From: JAPLDP01 sp964628285
GTDB lineage: Bacteria; Bacteroidota; Bacteroidia; Bacteroidales; JAGONC01
Length of the DNA stretch: 39,484 nt
Reading direction: 5' to 3'
NCBI GenBank assembly: GCA_964628285.1
Contig: CAZVNP010000028.1
Location: forward strand, 1-39,484
The first letter of the stretch is position 1. Each line of letters starts with the position of its first letter. The notes under the pieces were generated by a model, which saw only the letters and a list, made by a program, of their open reading frames with translations, made no database searches and was not told the origin of the DNA. The translations under genes and the position numbers were made by a program. Below, one piece after another: positions 1 through 7,439 of this stretch.

Positions 1-289
1 ATTCCAGTACCCCGTCGAAGTGTGCCGTGGGGTACCCGGTGATGTTGTAATAGCTGTTGCGGGCATTGGAGTAAGTGTTCGCGAAGATGTCACCGTTATG
101 GTACTCGATCACGCCGACTTCCTTACCGTTCTCGATCAGATCGTCGGCACCCATGGCGGCGCCGGGGCAGTACTGGCACCAGGTGCCCGTGCCGATCTCG
201 AGGATGACCTTATCGCGCGTTACCTGCTGAGCGTAAATAAAAGCCGTGAGACAGAAAAGTCCGATGAAAAGGGTAAATGATTTTTTCAT
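1..289 (-). CDS. Omp28-like secreted thioredoxin-fold protein, N-terminal part (cut by window edge)
   Basis: The first 96 residues of a reverse-strand gene that runs off the left end of the window. It begins with a classical signal peptide (Lys-Lys, then a hydrophobic stretch to about residue 20, probable cleavage before QQ), so the product is exported. A TWCQYCPG motif follows (Cys38 and Cys41), the CxxC centre of a thioredoxin-like fold, and a GYPTAHFDG segment near residues 86-94 resembles the cis-proline region of such folds. This combination is typical of the Omp28-related family common in Bacteroidetes, which often carry a C-terminal sorting domain; that end is not visible here. There is no lipobox, so it is not a lipoprotein by the visible sequence. 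Redox or disulfide function is inferred from the CxxC only. Confidence 0.75.
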   Translation of the reverse strand, partial: MKKSFTLFIGLFCLTAFIYAQQVTRDKVILEIGTGTWCQYCPGAAMGADDLIENGKEVGVIEYHNGDIFANTYSNARNSYYNITGYPTAHFDGVLE

Positions 290-349
290 AATGGTTTGAT
301 TAGAAATGTTAAACATTTAAGAACTTAACTATTTGGTTTGTTTAATTGG

Positions 350-357
350 CAAAAATA
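350..357 (-). promoter_or_regulatory. Possible -7 element for the Omp28-like gene
   Basis: Read on the reverse strand this is TATTTTTG, a full match to the Bacteroidetes -7 consensus TAnnTTTG, about 60 bases upstream of the start codon of the Omp28-like gene. No clear -33 TTTG is seen at the expected distance, so support is only partial. Confidence 0.35.
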
Positions 358-427
358 CTTTAAAAAAGTCACACTGTTAATTTTTCTTAAAGAATAATCC
401 AAGCACCGGGAGATGTGAAAAAAAGTT

Positions 428-435
428 TAATTTTG
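428..435 (+). promoter_or_regulatory. Possible -7 element for the T9SS cargo gene
   Basis: TAATTTTG matches the Bacteroidetes -7 consensus TAnnTTTG and lies 42 bases upstream of the ATG of the secreted protein gene. The -33 region is not recognisable. The rest of the 188-base divergent intergenic region is AT-rich with nothing else recognisable. Confidence 0.35.
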
Positions 436-477
436 CCTCCGTTTTAAAAGTCTGAATGATCTATAATATAAGGAAAA

Positions 478-1221
478 ATGAAAAAGTTGTTACTTCTAAT
501 TTCATTCGCGTTTTTTCTTTTCATAACCGGTTTTCCCCAGTCGTTATCGCTGTCATGGTCAGGAGGGGCAATTCCTCATAATGGTGAAATTACTGTTCTC
601 CATGAACCTCCTGTCAGTGAGACCATGGTTGCCCATGTATCGGTGACAAATAACGGGGGCGACAGCATCAGTGTGAGAGTAAGAAAAATTGAAGTGCAAC
701 TTCTCGATCAAACCATTAACACCTTTTGCTGGGGAAATAATTGTTATGGACCTGGCACTTATGAATCTACCGATTCAGTGAAATTAGGCCCCGGTCAGAC
801 CGACAGCACGCATTTCAGCGGTGATTACACTTCAAACAGCGGTGCGCTGGGTACATCGAAAATATGGTATGTATTCTTCGATAAAAATAATTCGGTCGAC
901 AGCACCGGGGTACTGGTTAATTATACAATTGGTTATTCCGGTGTGAATGATGCTCTTTTGAAAAAGGTGCAGCTTTCCGAGGCTTATCCCAATCCTGCCG
1001 GTAACTATACTTCCTTTAACTACGACTTACCTGAAGGGTTGAAGAATGTGACGCTGACAATTCGTAACATACTGGGATCAAAAGTCAAAGAGATACACCT
1101 CACCGACAGGCAGGGCAAGCTCGTTGTCAACACATCCGGTATGAAAGAGGGGATTTATTTGTACTCGCTGGCGGCCGGTCAGCAGACTATATTGACCAGG
1201 AAACTCATCATCAACCGCTGA
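478..1221 (+). CDS. Secreted protein with type IX secretion C-terminal sorting domain
   Basis: A 247-residue exported protein. Residues 1-22 form a signal peptide (basic start, long Leu/Phe core, PQS end). Residues about 25-155 are Ser/Thr/Gly-rich and strand-forming, with two close cysteines (84 and 89) and no family I recognise. Residues about 165-247 are a type A Por secretion-system sorting domain: the LSEAYPNPAGNYTSF entry motif, a LTIRNILGSKV strand, and GMKEGIYLYSL before a basic end (RKLIINR). Such domains take cargo through the outer membrane by the T9SS and are then removed or used for surface anchoring. The gene is monocistronic, facing away from the Omp28-like gene and convergent with metK. 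Function of the passenger is unknown. Confidence 0.85.
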   Translation: MKKLLLLISFAFFLFITGFPQSLSLSWSGGAIPHNGEITVLHEPPVSETMVAHVSVTNNGGDSISVRVRKIEVQLLDQTINTFCWGNNCYGPGTYESTDSVKLGPGQTDSTHFSGDYTSNSGALGTSKIWYVFFDKNNSVDSTGVLVNYTIGYSGVNDALLKKVQLSEAYPNPAGNYTSFNYDLPEGLKNVTLTIRNILGSKVKEIHLTDRQGKLVVNTSGMKEGIYLYSLAAGQQTILTRKLIINR

Positions 1222-1245
1222 TAATCAACAAAACGTTATAATATC

Positions 1246-2586
1246 TCACAGGTTGAACTCTTTCCTGAGGATATTGATGTAATCGAGCTTCTCCCAGGGG
1301 AAGAATTCCACTTTTTTAAATATCCTTTCCTGGCCGTTCACTGTTTTCCTGTAAGTTTCGCTATTCTCATAGAACACTTCGACTTCTCTTTCAAAATGAT
1401 CCCTCCCGAAATGACCGTAGGTGGTTGTTTCGAGGAATATAGGGTTTTTCAGTCCGAAGCGTTTGATGATCTGGCAGGGACGAAGGGAGAACAGGTCTTT
1501 TATTTTTTCCGAGATTTCGCCGTCGTGCATGATATTACCCCGGTCATCACGGATGTGGGCGGTGTGGTTGGTGTTGACGTATACGCCCACGGGGTCGGCA
1601 ATGCCAATGGCATAGGCTATCTGCACCTGTACTTCGTCGCATACGCCGGCGGCGACAAGGTTCTTGGCGATATGCCGTGCGGCATAGGCCCCCGAACGGT
1701 CAACCTTGGAACAGTCTTTACCCGAGAAAGCCCCGCCGCCATGCAGGCCTTTGCCGCCGTAAGTGTCGACGATGATCTTGCGGCCGGTGAGACCCGTATC
1801 ACCGTTAGGACCGCCGGTGACGAACTTGCCGGTGGGGTTCACATGTAGTTGAAAACCGGGTTTGAAAAGGGGTTTGATCCGGTCGGGTAAAGTGCTTATG
1901 ACACGGGGGATGAGGATATGCATGACATCGTCCTTTATCTTCTCCTGTATGGCTCTCTCGGCCTCCTTGACGGCCTGCCTGCTGTCATCTGCCGGCATGA
2001 TGAACTCATCATGCTGCGTTGAGAGCACAATGGTATGTACGCGCAACGGGTTGTCGTTATCGTCGTACTCAATGGTCACCTGCGACTTGGAGTCGGGCCT
2101 GAGGTAGGTCATCTCCCTGGCCTCTTTTCTGATGGCGGCCAACTCCTGCAGAAGGATATGGGCCAGCTCCACAGGCATGGGCATGTAGTTGTCCATGTCT
2201 TTAGAAGCCATGCCGAACATCACGCCCTGATCACCCGCACCCTGGTTCTCGCCGTCATCTTCCTTATCCACACCCTGGCGGATATCGGGCGACTGTTCAT
2301 GGATGGTGGAAATGACACCACACGAGTCGGCATCGAATTTATATTCGGCTTTGGTATAACCTATCCGGCGTATGGTTTCCCGCACCACCTTCTGAATGTC
2401 CACATAACCGTTCGTATGTACCTCACCGCTGCACACCACCAGACCTGTGGTCACCAATGTTTCACACGCTACCTTCGACTCGGGATCCATGCGCAGAAAC
2501 TCATCAAGCAGGGCATCAGAGATCTGATCGGCAATTTTGTCAGGATGACCTTCCGAGACCGACTCGGAGGTGAATAAATAACTCAT
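1246..2586 (-). CDS. metK: S-adenosylmethionine synthetase
   Basis: Makes S-adenosylmethionine from methionine and ATP in the cytosol, the methyl donor used for example by RsmH encoded in this window. The 446-residue protein shows the whole family pattern: GHPDK near residues 13-17 with catalytic His14, GAGDQGVMFG near 116-125, DTGLTGRKIIVDTYGG near 263-278, and the phosphate-binding GGGAFSGKD near 283-291. It is longer than the enteric enzyme (about 384 residues), with extra segments around 105-115 and 160-225 and at the end; longer forms are usual in Bacteroidetes. The ATG start gives the canonical start MSYLFTSESVSEGHPDK. It lies 67 bases downstream of gldA on the same strand with its own -7 element. 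Confidence 0.97.
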   Translation of the reverse strand: MSYLFTSESVSEGHPDKIADQISDALLDEFLRMDPESKVACETLVTTGLVVCSGEVHTNGYVDIQKVVRETIRRIGYTKAEYKFDADSCGVISTIHEQSPDIRQGVDKEDDGENQGAGDQGVMFGMASKDMDNYMPMPVELAHILLQELAAIRKEAREMTYLRPDSKSQVTIEYDDNDNPLRVHTIVLSTQHDEFIMPADDSRQAVKEAERAIQEKIKDDVMHILIPRVISTLPDRIKPLFKPGFQLHVNPTGKFVTGGPNGDTGLTGRKIIVDTYGGKGLHGGGAFSGKDCSKVDRSGAYAARHIAKNLVAAGVCDEVQVQIAYAIGIADPVGVYVNTNHTAHIRDDRGNIMHDGEISEKIKDLFSLRPCQIIKRFGLKNPIFLETTTYGHFGRDHFEREVEVFYENSETYRKTVNGQERIFKKVEFFPWEKLDYINILRKEFNL

Positions 2587-2623
2587 GTCGATAATATTTT
2601 AAATGGGGGAATGTTACCGCGCG

Positions 2624-2631
2624 CAAAATTA
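2624..2631 (-). promoter_or_regulatory. Possible -7 element for metK
   Basis: TAATTTTG on the reverse strand, a match to TAnnTTTG, sits 37 bases upstream of the metK start inside the 67-base gap after gldA. A -33 TTTG is not evident. No SAM riboswitch fold could be recognised in this short gap. Confidence 0.4.
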
Positions 2632-2653
2632 TAAATATATTCCGAAAAGAAGG

Positions 2654-3574
2654 TCAGCCATCCGCTTTTTTCGTCAACGTCTGAAAGACCTTCTCGAGAC
2701 TTTGTTCTTCTTTTTTCAGTGACAGTACGGTCAGGTGACGGGCCACGGCGAAGTCGAAGATATCGGACCGGATATCCTGTCCTGTCCTGGAATGGATGAT
2801 CCAGGCGAAGCCTTTTTCCCGCACCATACCGGTGATGCCGGGTATGGTCTGTAACGACGCCATATCAACCTCTTTGTTGAACTCCACATAGTAGCTTTCA
2901 TGACTCTGTGCCAGGTGGGAGAGATTGACCGTGAGGTCGTCGGCAGCTATTTTCCCCTCATCGATGATGATGACCCTGCCGCAGACGGCTTCCACCTCCT
3001 GCATGATGTGCGTGGAGAGCATGACGGTTTTCTCACGTCCTATCTCCTTGATCAGGTTCCTGATCTCGAGAAGCTGGTTGGGGTCGAGACCCGATGTCGG
3101 CTCATCGAGGATCAGCACGTCGGGATCGTGTATCAGCGCCTGTGCCAGGCCCATGCGCTGCCTGAAGCCCTTTGATAAAGCGCCGATCTTTTTGTGCCGT
3201 TCGGCTTGCAACCCCGTGATGCCTATGATTTCTTCGACGCGGCGGCGGGTATTGCCGCCGAGCTTATGAAGACCGGCAATGAAGTTGAGATATTCCGTCA
3301 CGTACATGTCGGGATAAAGAGGATTGTTTTCAGGGAGGTAGCCTATTTTCTTCCTGACATCGATTGAATGCTCGAAGATATCAAATCCATACACCATCAC
3401 CTTACCGGCCGTAGGCGGTATAAAACAGGTGATGATCTTCATCAGGGTGGTCTTGCCCGCGCCGTTGGGGCCCAGTAACCCCACCACTTCACCCGGATGA
3501 ATGGTGAAGGTGACATCGTCGAGGGCCTTCTGTGGGCCGTAAACCTTGGTGATGTGACGCACTTCGATCGACAT
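2654..3574 (-). CDS. gldA: ABC transporter ATP-binding subunit, GldA-like
   Basis: Cytoplasmic ATPase of an ABC transporter. Visible motifs: Walker A GPNGAGKTT at residues 35-43, ABC signature LSKGFRQR at 133-140, Walker B LILDEP at 154-159 and a distal switch His in STHIMQEVE. The whole 306-residue length and the C-terminal domain after about residue 215 fit the GldA type, which in Flavobacterium johnsoniae works with the permease GldF/GldG in gliding motility and is widespread in Bacteroidetes, including non-gliders. No permease is adjacent here, so the partner and cargo are unknown. The ATG at 3572-3574 was chosen because it gives the family start MSIEVRHITKVYG; an in-frame GTG ten codons upstream is less likely. 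Confidence 0.85.
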   Translation of the reverse strand: MSIEVRHITKVYGPQKALDDVTFTIHPGEVVGLLGPNGAGKTTLMKIITCFIPPTAGKVMVYGFDIFEHSIDVRKKIGYLPENNPLYPDMYVTEYLNFIAGLHKLGGNTRRRVEEIIGITGLQAERHKKIGALSKGFRQRMGLAQALIHDPDVLILDEPTSGLDPNQLLEIRNLIKEIGREKTVMLSTHIMQEVEAVCGRVIIIDEGKIAADDLTVNLSHLAQSHESYYVEFNKEVDMASLQTIPGITGMVREKGFAWIIHSRTGQDIRSDIFDFAVARHLTVLSLKKEEQSLEKVFQTLTKKADG

Positions 3575-3695
3575 GGCCGTTCTGCCGTGTTGCAATGATT
3601 GCACCGGCAGGCGGCGAAATTAATAAAAATGTTTGATCGCAGGATAAATAATGTCAGGGTATGACGGCGGGGAGGACCCGGCCGGCAGGATTCAT

Positions 3696-4424
3696 TTAAT
3701 CACGGGAAACAGCGGGGCGGTGTTTCATTCCCCCGGCAATGTACAGGACAACGGCTGCCAGTTGCACGATAACGCCGCCAAGGAAAAGATACCATTTGAA
3801 ATGGCGCGGGACAAATGTCGATGTGTAACGCATGATCGCTGCCTGCCGGGAGGAGGAGAAGAAATCCGTGAAACGGAATGCGCCGCTCATGAAGCGGATG
3901 TATTCCTCCGTAAAGGCTGCCAGGATCACCATTGACCCCACGATCAGCAGGATCCATTCATACCCGCTGAAGGTTGCCTTTCTCCCCTGATGGGTGAAGT
4001 GTATGATGTAAAATGCCAGGACTATCATGGTCAAGGAGTTGATGACAGGTGCCATCACGGGGCCGACCCATGGCGTCGGCAGCAGGAAAAGAATATCCCA
4101 CGTCACCAGGGAAGCGGGCCACCCCAGGATCACCTTCAGAAATACATAATAGAAAATGTCCCACACGCCAAAACCCAGCAGAAAGAAAGCCAGGCGCTCC
4201 ATCCGCGTTTTGCCGGCCAGCAGGGCTACGGTCACGAGCATGATCAGGGTGGCCGCTTCACGCAGCAACTCCGTCAGGGCTATGGAAGGGGGCATCATTT
4301 TCAGAGGGAAAGCAAAGCCTTCAGGGTAGTAAAGAGCCCGCAGATAGCTCACCACGGCACCCTCAAGAAAAGCCATCGCGATGGCAAAAAGAATGAAAAC
4401 GGTCAAAATCCTGTTTCTGCTCAT
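3696..4424 (-). CDS. Conserved-looking six-helix membrane protein of unknown function
   Basis: A 242-residue inner-membrane protein I cannot assign. Six hydrophobic helices can be placed at about residues 7-27, 54-71, 79-99, 122-142, 157-172 and 212-231, with short loops. Charged or polar residues are set within or beside helices: Glu21 in FLEGAVVSYLRALYYPEGF, the WDIFYY segment near 89-94, Trp109-Asp110, and TEEYIRFMSGAFRFTDFF near 172-189. There is no signal peptide, nucleotide-binding or known transporter motif. The ATG at 4422-4424 is preferred because an upstream extension would encode part of the 22-bp inverted repeat next to it. It could be co-transcribed with gldA (121-base gap) but need not be its permease, since ABC-2 permease features are absent. 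Confidence 0.75.
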   Translation of the reverse strand: MSRNRILTVFILFAIAMAFLEGAVVSYLRALYYPEGFAFPLKMMPPSIALTELLREAATLIMLVTVALLAGKTRMERLAFFLLGFGVWDIFYYVFLKVILGWPASLVTWDILFLLPTPWVGPVMAPVINSLTMIVLAFYIIHFTHQGRKATFSGYEWILLIVGSMVILAAFTEEYIRFMSGAFRFTDFFSSSRQAAIMRYTSTFVPRHFKWYLFLGGVIVQLAAVVLYIAGGMKHRPAVSRD

Positions 4425-4458
4425 GGCTAATCGTTTGGTCAAAAGTAACGAATTTATT

Positions 4459-4507
4459 CGTCCCGACAGGGTGTCATGAAATCCCTTCATGACACCCTGT
4501 CGGGACG
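4459..4507. repeat. Perfect 22-bp inverted repeat with 5-base loop
   Basis: Arms at 4459-4480 and 4486-4507 are exact reverse complements (each contains GACAGGGTGTCATGAA or its complement), separated by ATCCC at 4481-4485. It lies between the divergently transcribed membrane protein gene (start 4424) and the rplM promoter (4538-4569), so it is in neither gene and upstream of both. No thymidine tract follows on either strand within a few bases, which argues against a simple intrinsic terminator. It might be a REP-like mobile palindrome, a terminator-like insulator or a large dyad operator. No second copy was noticed in the window. Confidence 0.9.
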
Positions 4508-4537
4508 GGGTGCTGGAAATAAAATCTCCGGGCATAA

Positions 4538-4569
4538 TTTGTTTAATCGAAAATATAATTCTATTTTTG
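4538..4569 (+). promoter_or_regulatory. Bacteroidetes-type promoter for the rplM-rpsI operon
   Basis: TTTG at 4538-4541, a 20-base spacer, and TATTTTTG at 4562-4569 match the consensus TTTG-N19-21-TAnnTTTG of the primary sigma factor of Bacteroidetes on both elements and in spacing. The predicted start of transcription is about 30 bases upstream of the rplM ATG. This is one of the two best promoter matches in the window. Confidence 0.8.
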
Positions 4570-4608
4570 CACCCCTTTTCGGTAGGAGATTTTTGTAAAA
4601 ATACGACA

Positions 4609-5064
4609 ATGGATTTCTTGAGTTATAAGACCAAAAGCGCCAGTTATAAAACGGTCAATAAGGAGTGGTGGCTCATTGACGCCGAGGATCAGGTGCTGGG
4701 CCGTTTGGCTTCAAAGGCTGCCATTTTGCTGAGGGGCAAGCATAAACCTGATTTTACCCCCCACGTCGATTGCGGGGATCAGGTCATCATCATCAATGCT
4801 GATAAGGTGAAGCTGACAGGCAGGAAGATGACCGATAAGGAATATGTCCGTTATTCCGGTTACCCCGGCGGTCAGAGGATCATTACTCCCACCAGGGTGA
4901 TGCATAAAAAACCCACATTTATGGTTGAACATGCCATCAGGGGTATGTTGCCGAAAAACCGTCTGGGAGCGGAACTTTTCAGGAATCTGTATGTTTATTC
5001 AGGCAGCCAACACAAGCATCAGGCTCAGAATCCCAAACCCATCAATTTAAATGATATCAAGTGA
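4609..5064 (+). CDS. rplM: 50S ribosomal protein L13
   Basis: Large-subunit ribosomal protein L13, 151 residues, binding 23S rRNA early in assembly. The family pattern is clear: WWLIDAEDQVLGRLAS near the start, GDQVIIINADKVKLTGRK in the middle, and the MLPKNRLGAELFRNLYVY segment followed by a short tail with HKHQAQNPKPINL. The ATG at 4609 is used because it gives the normal N-terminus and lies about 30 bases after the predicted transcription start; the open frame extends upstream into the inverted repeat but that part would be untranscribed. It is followed after one base by rpsI, the usual L13-S9 pair. Confidence 0.97.
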   Translation: MDFLSYKTKSASYKTVNKEWWLIDAEDQVLGRLASKAAILLRGKHKPDFTPHVDCGDQVIIINADKVKLTGRKMTDKEYVRYSGYPGGQRIITPTRVMHKKPTFMVEHAIRGMLPKNRLGAELFRNLYVYSGSQHKHQAQNPKPINLNDIK

Positions 5065-5065
5065 T

Positions 5066-5452
5066 ATGGAATTAATAAACGCCTTAGGCAGAAGAAAGAC
5101 ATCGGTGGCCAGGATCAACCTTCAGGCCGGTAACGGCAAAATTACGATCAATGACAGGACAATCGAAGAATATTTTCCTACCTCTTATCTTCAGCATATC
5201 GTTCGTCAACCTTTTGAAGTGACCGGCACGCAGGAGAAGTTTGATGTCATGGTGAACCTGAAAGGCGGTGGTTTCAACGGTCAGGCCGAAGCGTTGCGTC
5301 TGGCCATTGCCAAAGCCCTGACGGCCGTCGATAAGGAGTACCGGCCGCTGCTTAAAACCAAAGGCTTCCTCAGCAGAGACTCCCGGATGGTGGAACGTAA
5401 AAAACCCGGACAGAAAAAAGCACGCAAGAGGTTCCAGTTCAGCAAACGATAA
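5066..5452 (+). CDS. rpsI: 30S ribosomal protein S9
   Basis: Small-subunit protein S9, 128 residues. The start (MELINALGRRKTSVARI) and the basic C-terminal tail ending KKARKRFQFSKR are diagnostic; in S9 the tail reaches toward the P-site tRNA. The ATG at 5066 follows the rplM stop by a single base, so the two genes are translationally close. An alternative ATA or upstream codon within rplM is not needed. Between its stop and rpsB lie 105 bases with a hairpin that may be an rpsB leader. Confidence 0.97.
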   Translation: MELINALGRRKTSVARINLQAGNGKITINDRTIEEYFPTSYLQHIVRQPFEVTGTQEKFDVMVNLKGGGFNGQAEALRLAIAKALTAVDKEYRPLLKTKGFLSRDSRMVERKKPGQKKARKRFQFSKR

Positions 5453-5483
5453 TGATGTGACGGAAAAGCAAGTTTAGTATCTA

Positions 5484-5520
5484 AATTGCTGAGACTCACT
5501 CATGTGGCTACTCAGCAATT
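5484..5520 (+). promoter_or_regulatory. Hairpin in the rpsB 5' leader
   Basis: A perfect 10-bp stem, AATTGCTGAG at 5484-5493 pairing with CTCAGCAATT at 5511-5520, encloses a 17-base loop that can form a small inner CAC/GTG stem. It sits 37 bases before the rpsB start codon and 31 after rpsI. There is no T-tract typical of a terminator (GCCTTAAC follows). A ribosomal-protein autoregulatory leader binding S2 is a reasonable inference, since rpsB-tsf is autoregulated this way in other phyla; an attenuator separating rpsI from rpsB is the alternative. Confidence 0.55.
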
Positions 5521-5557
5521 GCCTTAACAAGGAATGTAAACTTAACAGTAAACTGAC

Positions 5558-6484
5558 ATGCCAAGAACCACTTTTAATGAATTACTCGACGCAGGCGTTC
5601 ATTTCGGGCATTTGAAAAGAAAATGGAACCCGAACATGGCCCCTTATATTTTTATGGAACGCAACGGCATCCATATCATCGACCTGTACAAGACCATGGC
5701 CAAGATGGATGAAGCGGCATCGGCCCTGAAGCAGATAGCCAAGTCGGGCAAGAAAATACTCTTTGTGGCCACAAAGAAACAAGCCAAAGAGATCGTGGCC
5801 GACCACGTCCGTAAAATCAACATGCCCTATGTCACCGAACGCTGGCCCGGCGGCATGCTGACCAATTTTGCCACCATCCGTAAAGCGGTGCGTAAAATGT
5901 CTTCGATAGATAAAATGATGAAAACCACCACCTATAAAAATCTCTCCAAAAGGGAACGCCTTCATGTGACCCGTGAAAGAGCTAAACTCGAAAAACAACT
6001 CGGCAGCATAGCCGACCTCAACCGCCTGCCGTCGGCGTTGTTCGTAGTGGATATCCTGAAAGAACACATCGCCGTTTCGGAAGCCAAGAAACTCAACATA
6101 CCCACATTTGCCATCGTCGACACGAATTCCAATCCCAACGCCGTCGATTTTCCCATACCTTGTAACGATGATGCCTCCAAAGCAATCGACCTGGTCGTGA
6201 AGATCATGGTTCAGGCTATTGAGGAAGGTCTTAACGAAAGGAAATTCGACAGGGATAAACGCATGGAGGAAGAAAGGGAGATGGAAGAGGAAATACGCTC
6301 ACGCTCCCGGATCATTGAGGAAATAGAAGCCGATGAGGAGATTGAAGACGAAAAACTGGCCCGCAGGGAATTTGAGATAGAACCCAAAAAGATGAAAGAC
6401 ATTGCCAAAGAGGAAGAAAAAAGAATCCCCGGCCGCCGTCCACGCAAAATCATCTCCAAAGGCGCCAAGAGACCGTCTAAATGA
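5558..6484 (+). CDS. rpsB: 30S ribosomal protein S2 with long charged C-terminal extension
   Basis: Small-subunit protein S2. Residues 1 to about 224 are the usual fold: GVHFGHLKRKWNPNM, the WPGGMLTNF motif at 96-104, LPSALFVVD at 158-165 and the end IDLVVKIMVQAIEEGL. The total of 308 residues exceeds the enteric protein (241) by an extension from about 225 to 308, first Glu/Arg-rich and predicted as a long helix (MEEEREMEEEIRSRSR), then basic and Pro-containing (PGRRPRK). Some Bacteroidetes S2 proteins have tails, and no frameshift is needed to explain it. The gene is followed after 74 bases by tsf, the conserved partner order. Confidence 0.96.
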   Translation: MPRTTFNELLDAGVHFGHLKRKWNPNMAPYIFMERNGIHIIDLYKTMAKMDEAASALKQIAKSGKKILFVATKKQAKEIVADHVRKINMPYVTERWPGGMLTNFATIRKAVRKMSSIDKMMKTTTYKNLSKRERLHVTRERAKLEKQLGSIADLNRLPSALFVVDILKEHIAVSEAKKLNIPTFAIVDTNSNPNAVDFPIPCNDDASKAIDLVVKIMVQAIEEGLNERKFDRDKRMEEEREMEEEIRSRSRIIEEIEADEEIEDEKLARREFEIEPKKMKDIAKEEEKRIPGRRPRKIISKGAKRPSK

Positions 6485-6558
6485 TGCCATCGTTCACAGG
6501 GTATTGATTGGTTTATTTTAAGTATCACAGATCATCGTTTATTTATAATTATAATAAA

Positions 6559-7395
6559 ATGGCAACTATTTCAGTAGCGGATATACAGAAGCTGCGACAG
6601 CTGACGAGCCAAGGCATGATGGATTGCAAGGAAGCGCTCATTGAATGTGACGGAGACTTTGAAAAAGCCATCGACTACCTGAGGAAAAAAGGTTTGAAGG
6701 TGGCCTCCAAGAGAGCCGAACGTGAAGCCAATCAGGGCCTTGTCATGGCTGACGTGAGCAGCGATCAGACCTTCGGCATTATCGTCATGGTCAACTGTGA
6801 AACCGACTTCGTATCAAAGAATGAAGAATTCACCCTTTTTGTGGGCAGTACGGTGGTGAAAGCCATCGAGAAAAAACCACGGTCTCTTGATGAGTTTGTC
6901 CATCTCAATCTGAACGGGCGGACAATAGGGGAGAACCTCACCGACTGGATCGGCAAGACGGGCGAGAAGATGCAGATAGCGCACTATGAGACCATCACGG
7001 CACCCAGTGTCTTTGCTTACAACCATTATGGCAACCGCCTCGCCTCCCTTGTGGGATTTAATAAAGCCAAGGCCAACCACCTCGAGGAGGTGGGTCATGA
7101 AGTGGCCATGCAGATTGCCGCCATGAACCCTGTGGCCATAGACAGGGATGATGTCCCCAAGGATGTCCTCGATCGTGAAATAGAAATAGGTAAAGAACAG
7201 GCACGCCAGGAAAACAAACCTGAAAACATGATCGAAAAGATCGCCATTGGAAAGCTGAATAAATTCTACAAGGAAAGCACCCTGCTCAACCAGGATTTTG
7301 TGAAAGACAACAGCAAAACCGTCAGGCAATACATCGAAGAGCACGATAAGGAACTGAAGGTTAAGGCCTTTTACAGGCTGATGCTCGGAGAATAA
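6559..7395 (+). CDS. tsf: Elongation factor Ts
   Basis: Guanine nucleotide exchange factor that recycles EF-Tu, 278 residues. It begins with the UBA-like domain (VADIQKLRQLTSQGMMDCKEAL), followed by the exchange region with the diagnostic CETDFVSKNEEF near residues 82-93, and then the dimerisation core. The ATG at 6559 gives the canonical start; the frame is open for 17 more codons upstream but without family similarity. It is the last gene of the + strand translation block and converges on yqeY with 44 bases between them. Confidence 0.97.
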   Translation: MATISVADIQKLRQLTSQGMMDCKEALIECDGDFEKAIDYLRKKGLKVASKRAEREANQGLVMADVSSDQTFGIIVMVNCETDFVSKNEEFTLFVGSTVVKAIEKKPRSLDEFVHLNLNGRTIGENLTDWIGKTGEKMQIAHYETITAPSVFAYNHYGNRLASLVGFNKAKANHLEEVGHEVAMQIAAMNPVAIDRDDVPKDVLDREIEIGKEQARQENKPENMIEKIAIGKLNKFYKESTLLNQDFVKDNSKTVRQYIEEHDKELKVKAFYRLMLGE

Positions 7396-7439
7396 TCACC
7401 ATCGGTATCCTGATACCGTTATGTCAGGCAGTATGACCA

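Noticed and set aside
1396..2577. Long + strand open frames opposite metK, up to 180 codons
   Set aside because: They are antisense shadows of a well-conserved gene with no protein features of their own.
2587..2653. SAM riboswitch upstream of metK
   Set aside because: The 67-base gap is too short and AT-rich for a recognisable SAM riboswitch fold, and a promoter element fills part of it.
4489..4608. N-terminal extension of L13 by 40 residues
   Set aside because: The frame is open but lies upstream of the predicted transcription start and encodes part of the inverted repeat; family start is at 4609.
7403..7418. Hairpin CGGTAT/ATACCG between tsf and yqeY as terminator
   Set aside because: Only six pairs, no T tract; could be chance, so it is not listed as a feature.
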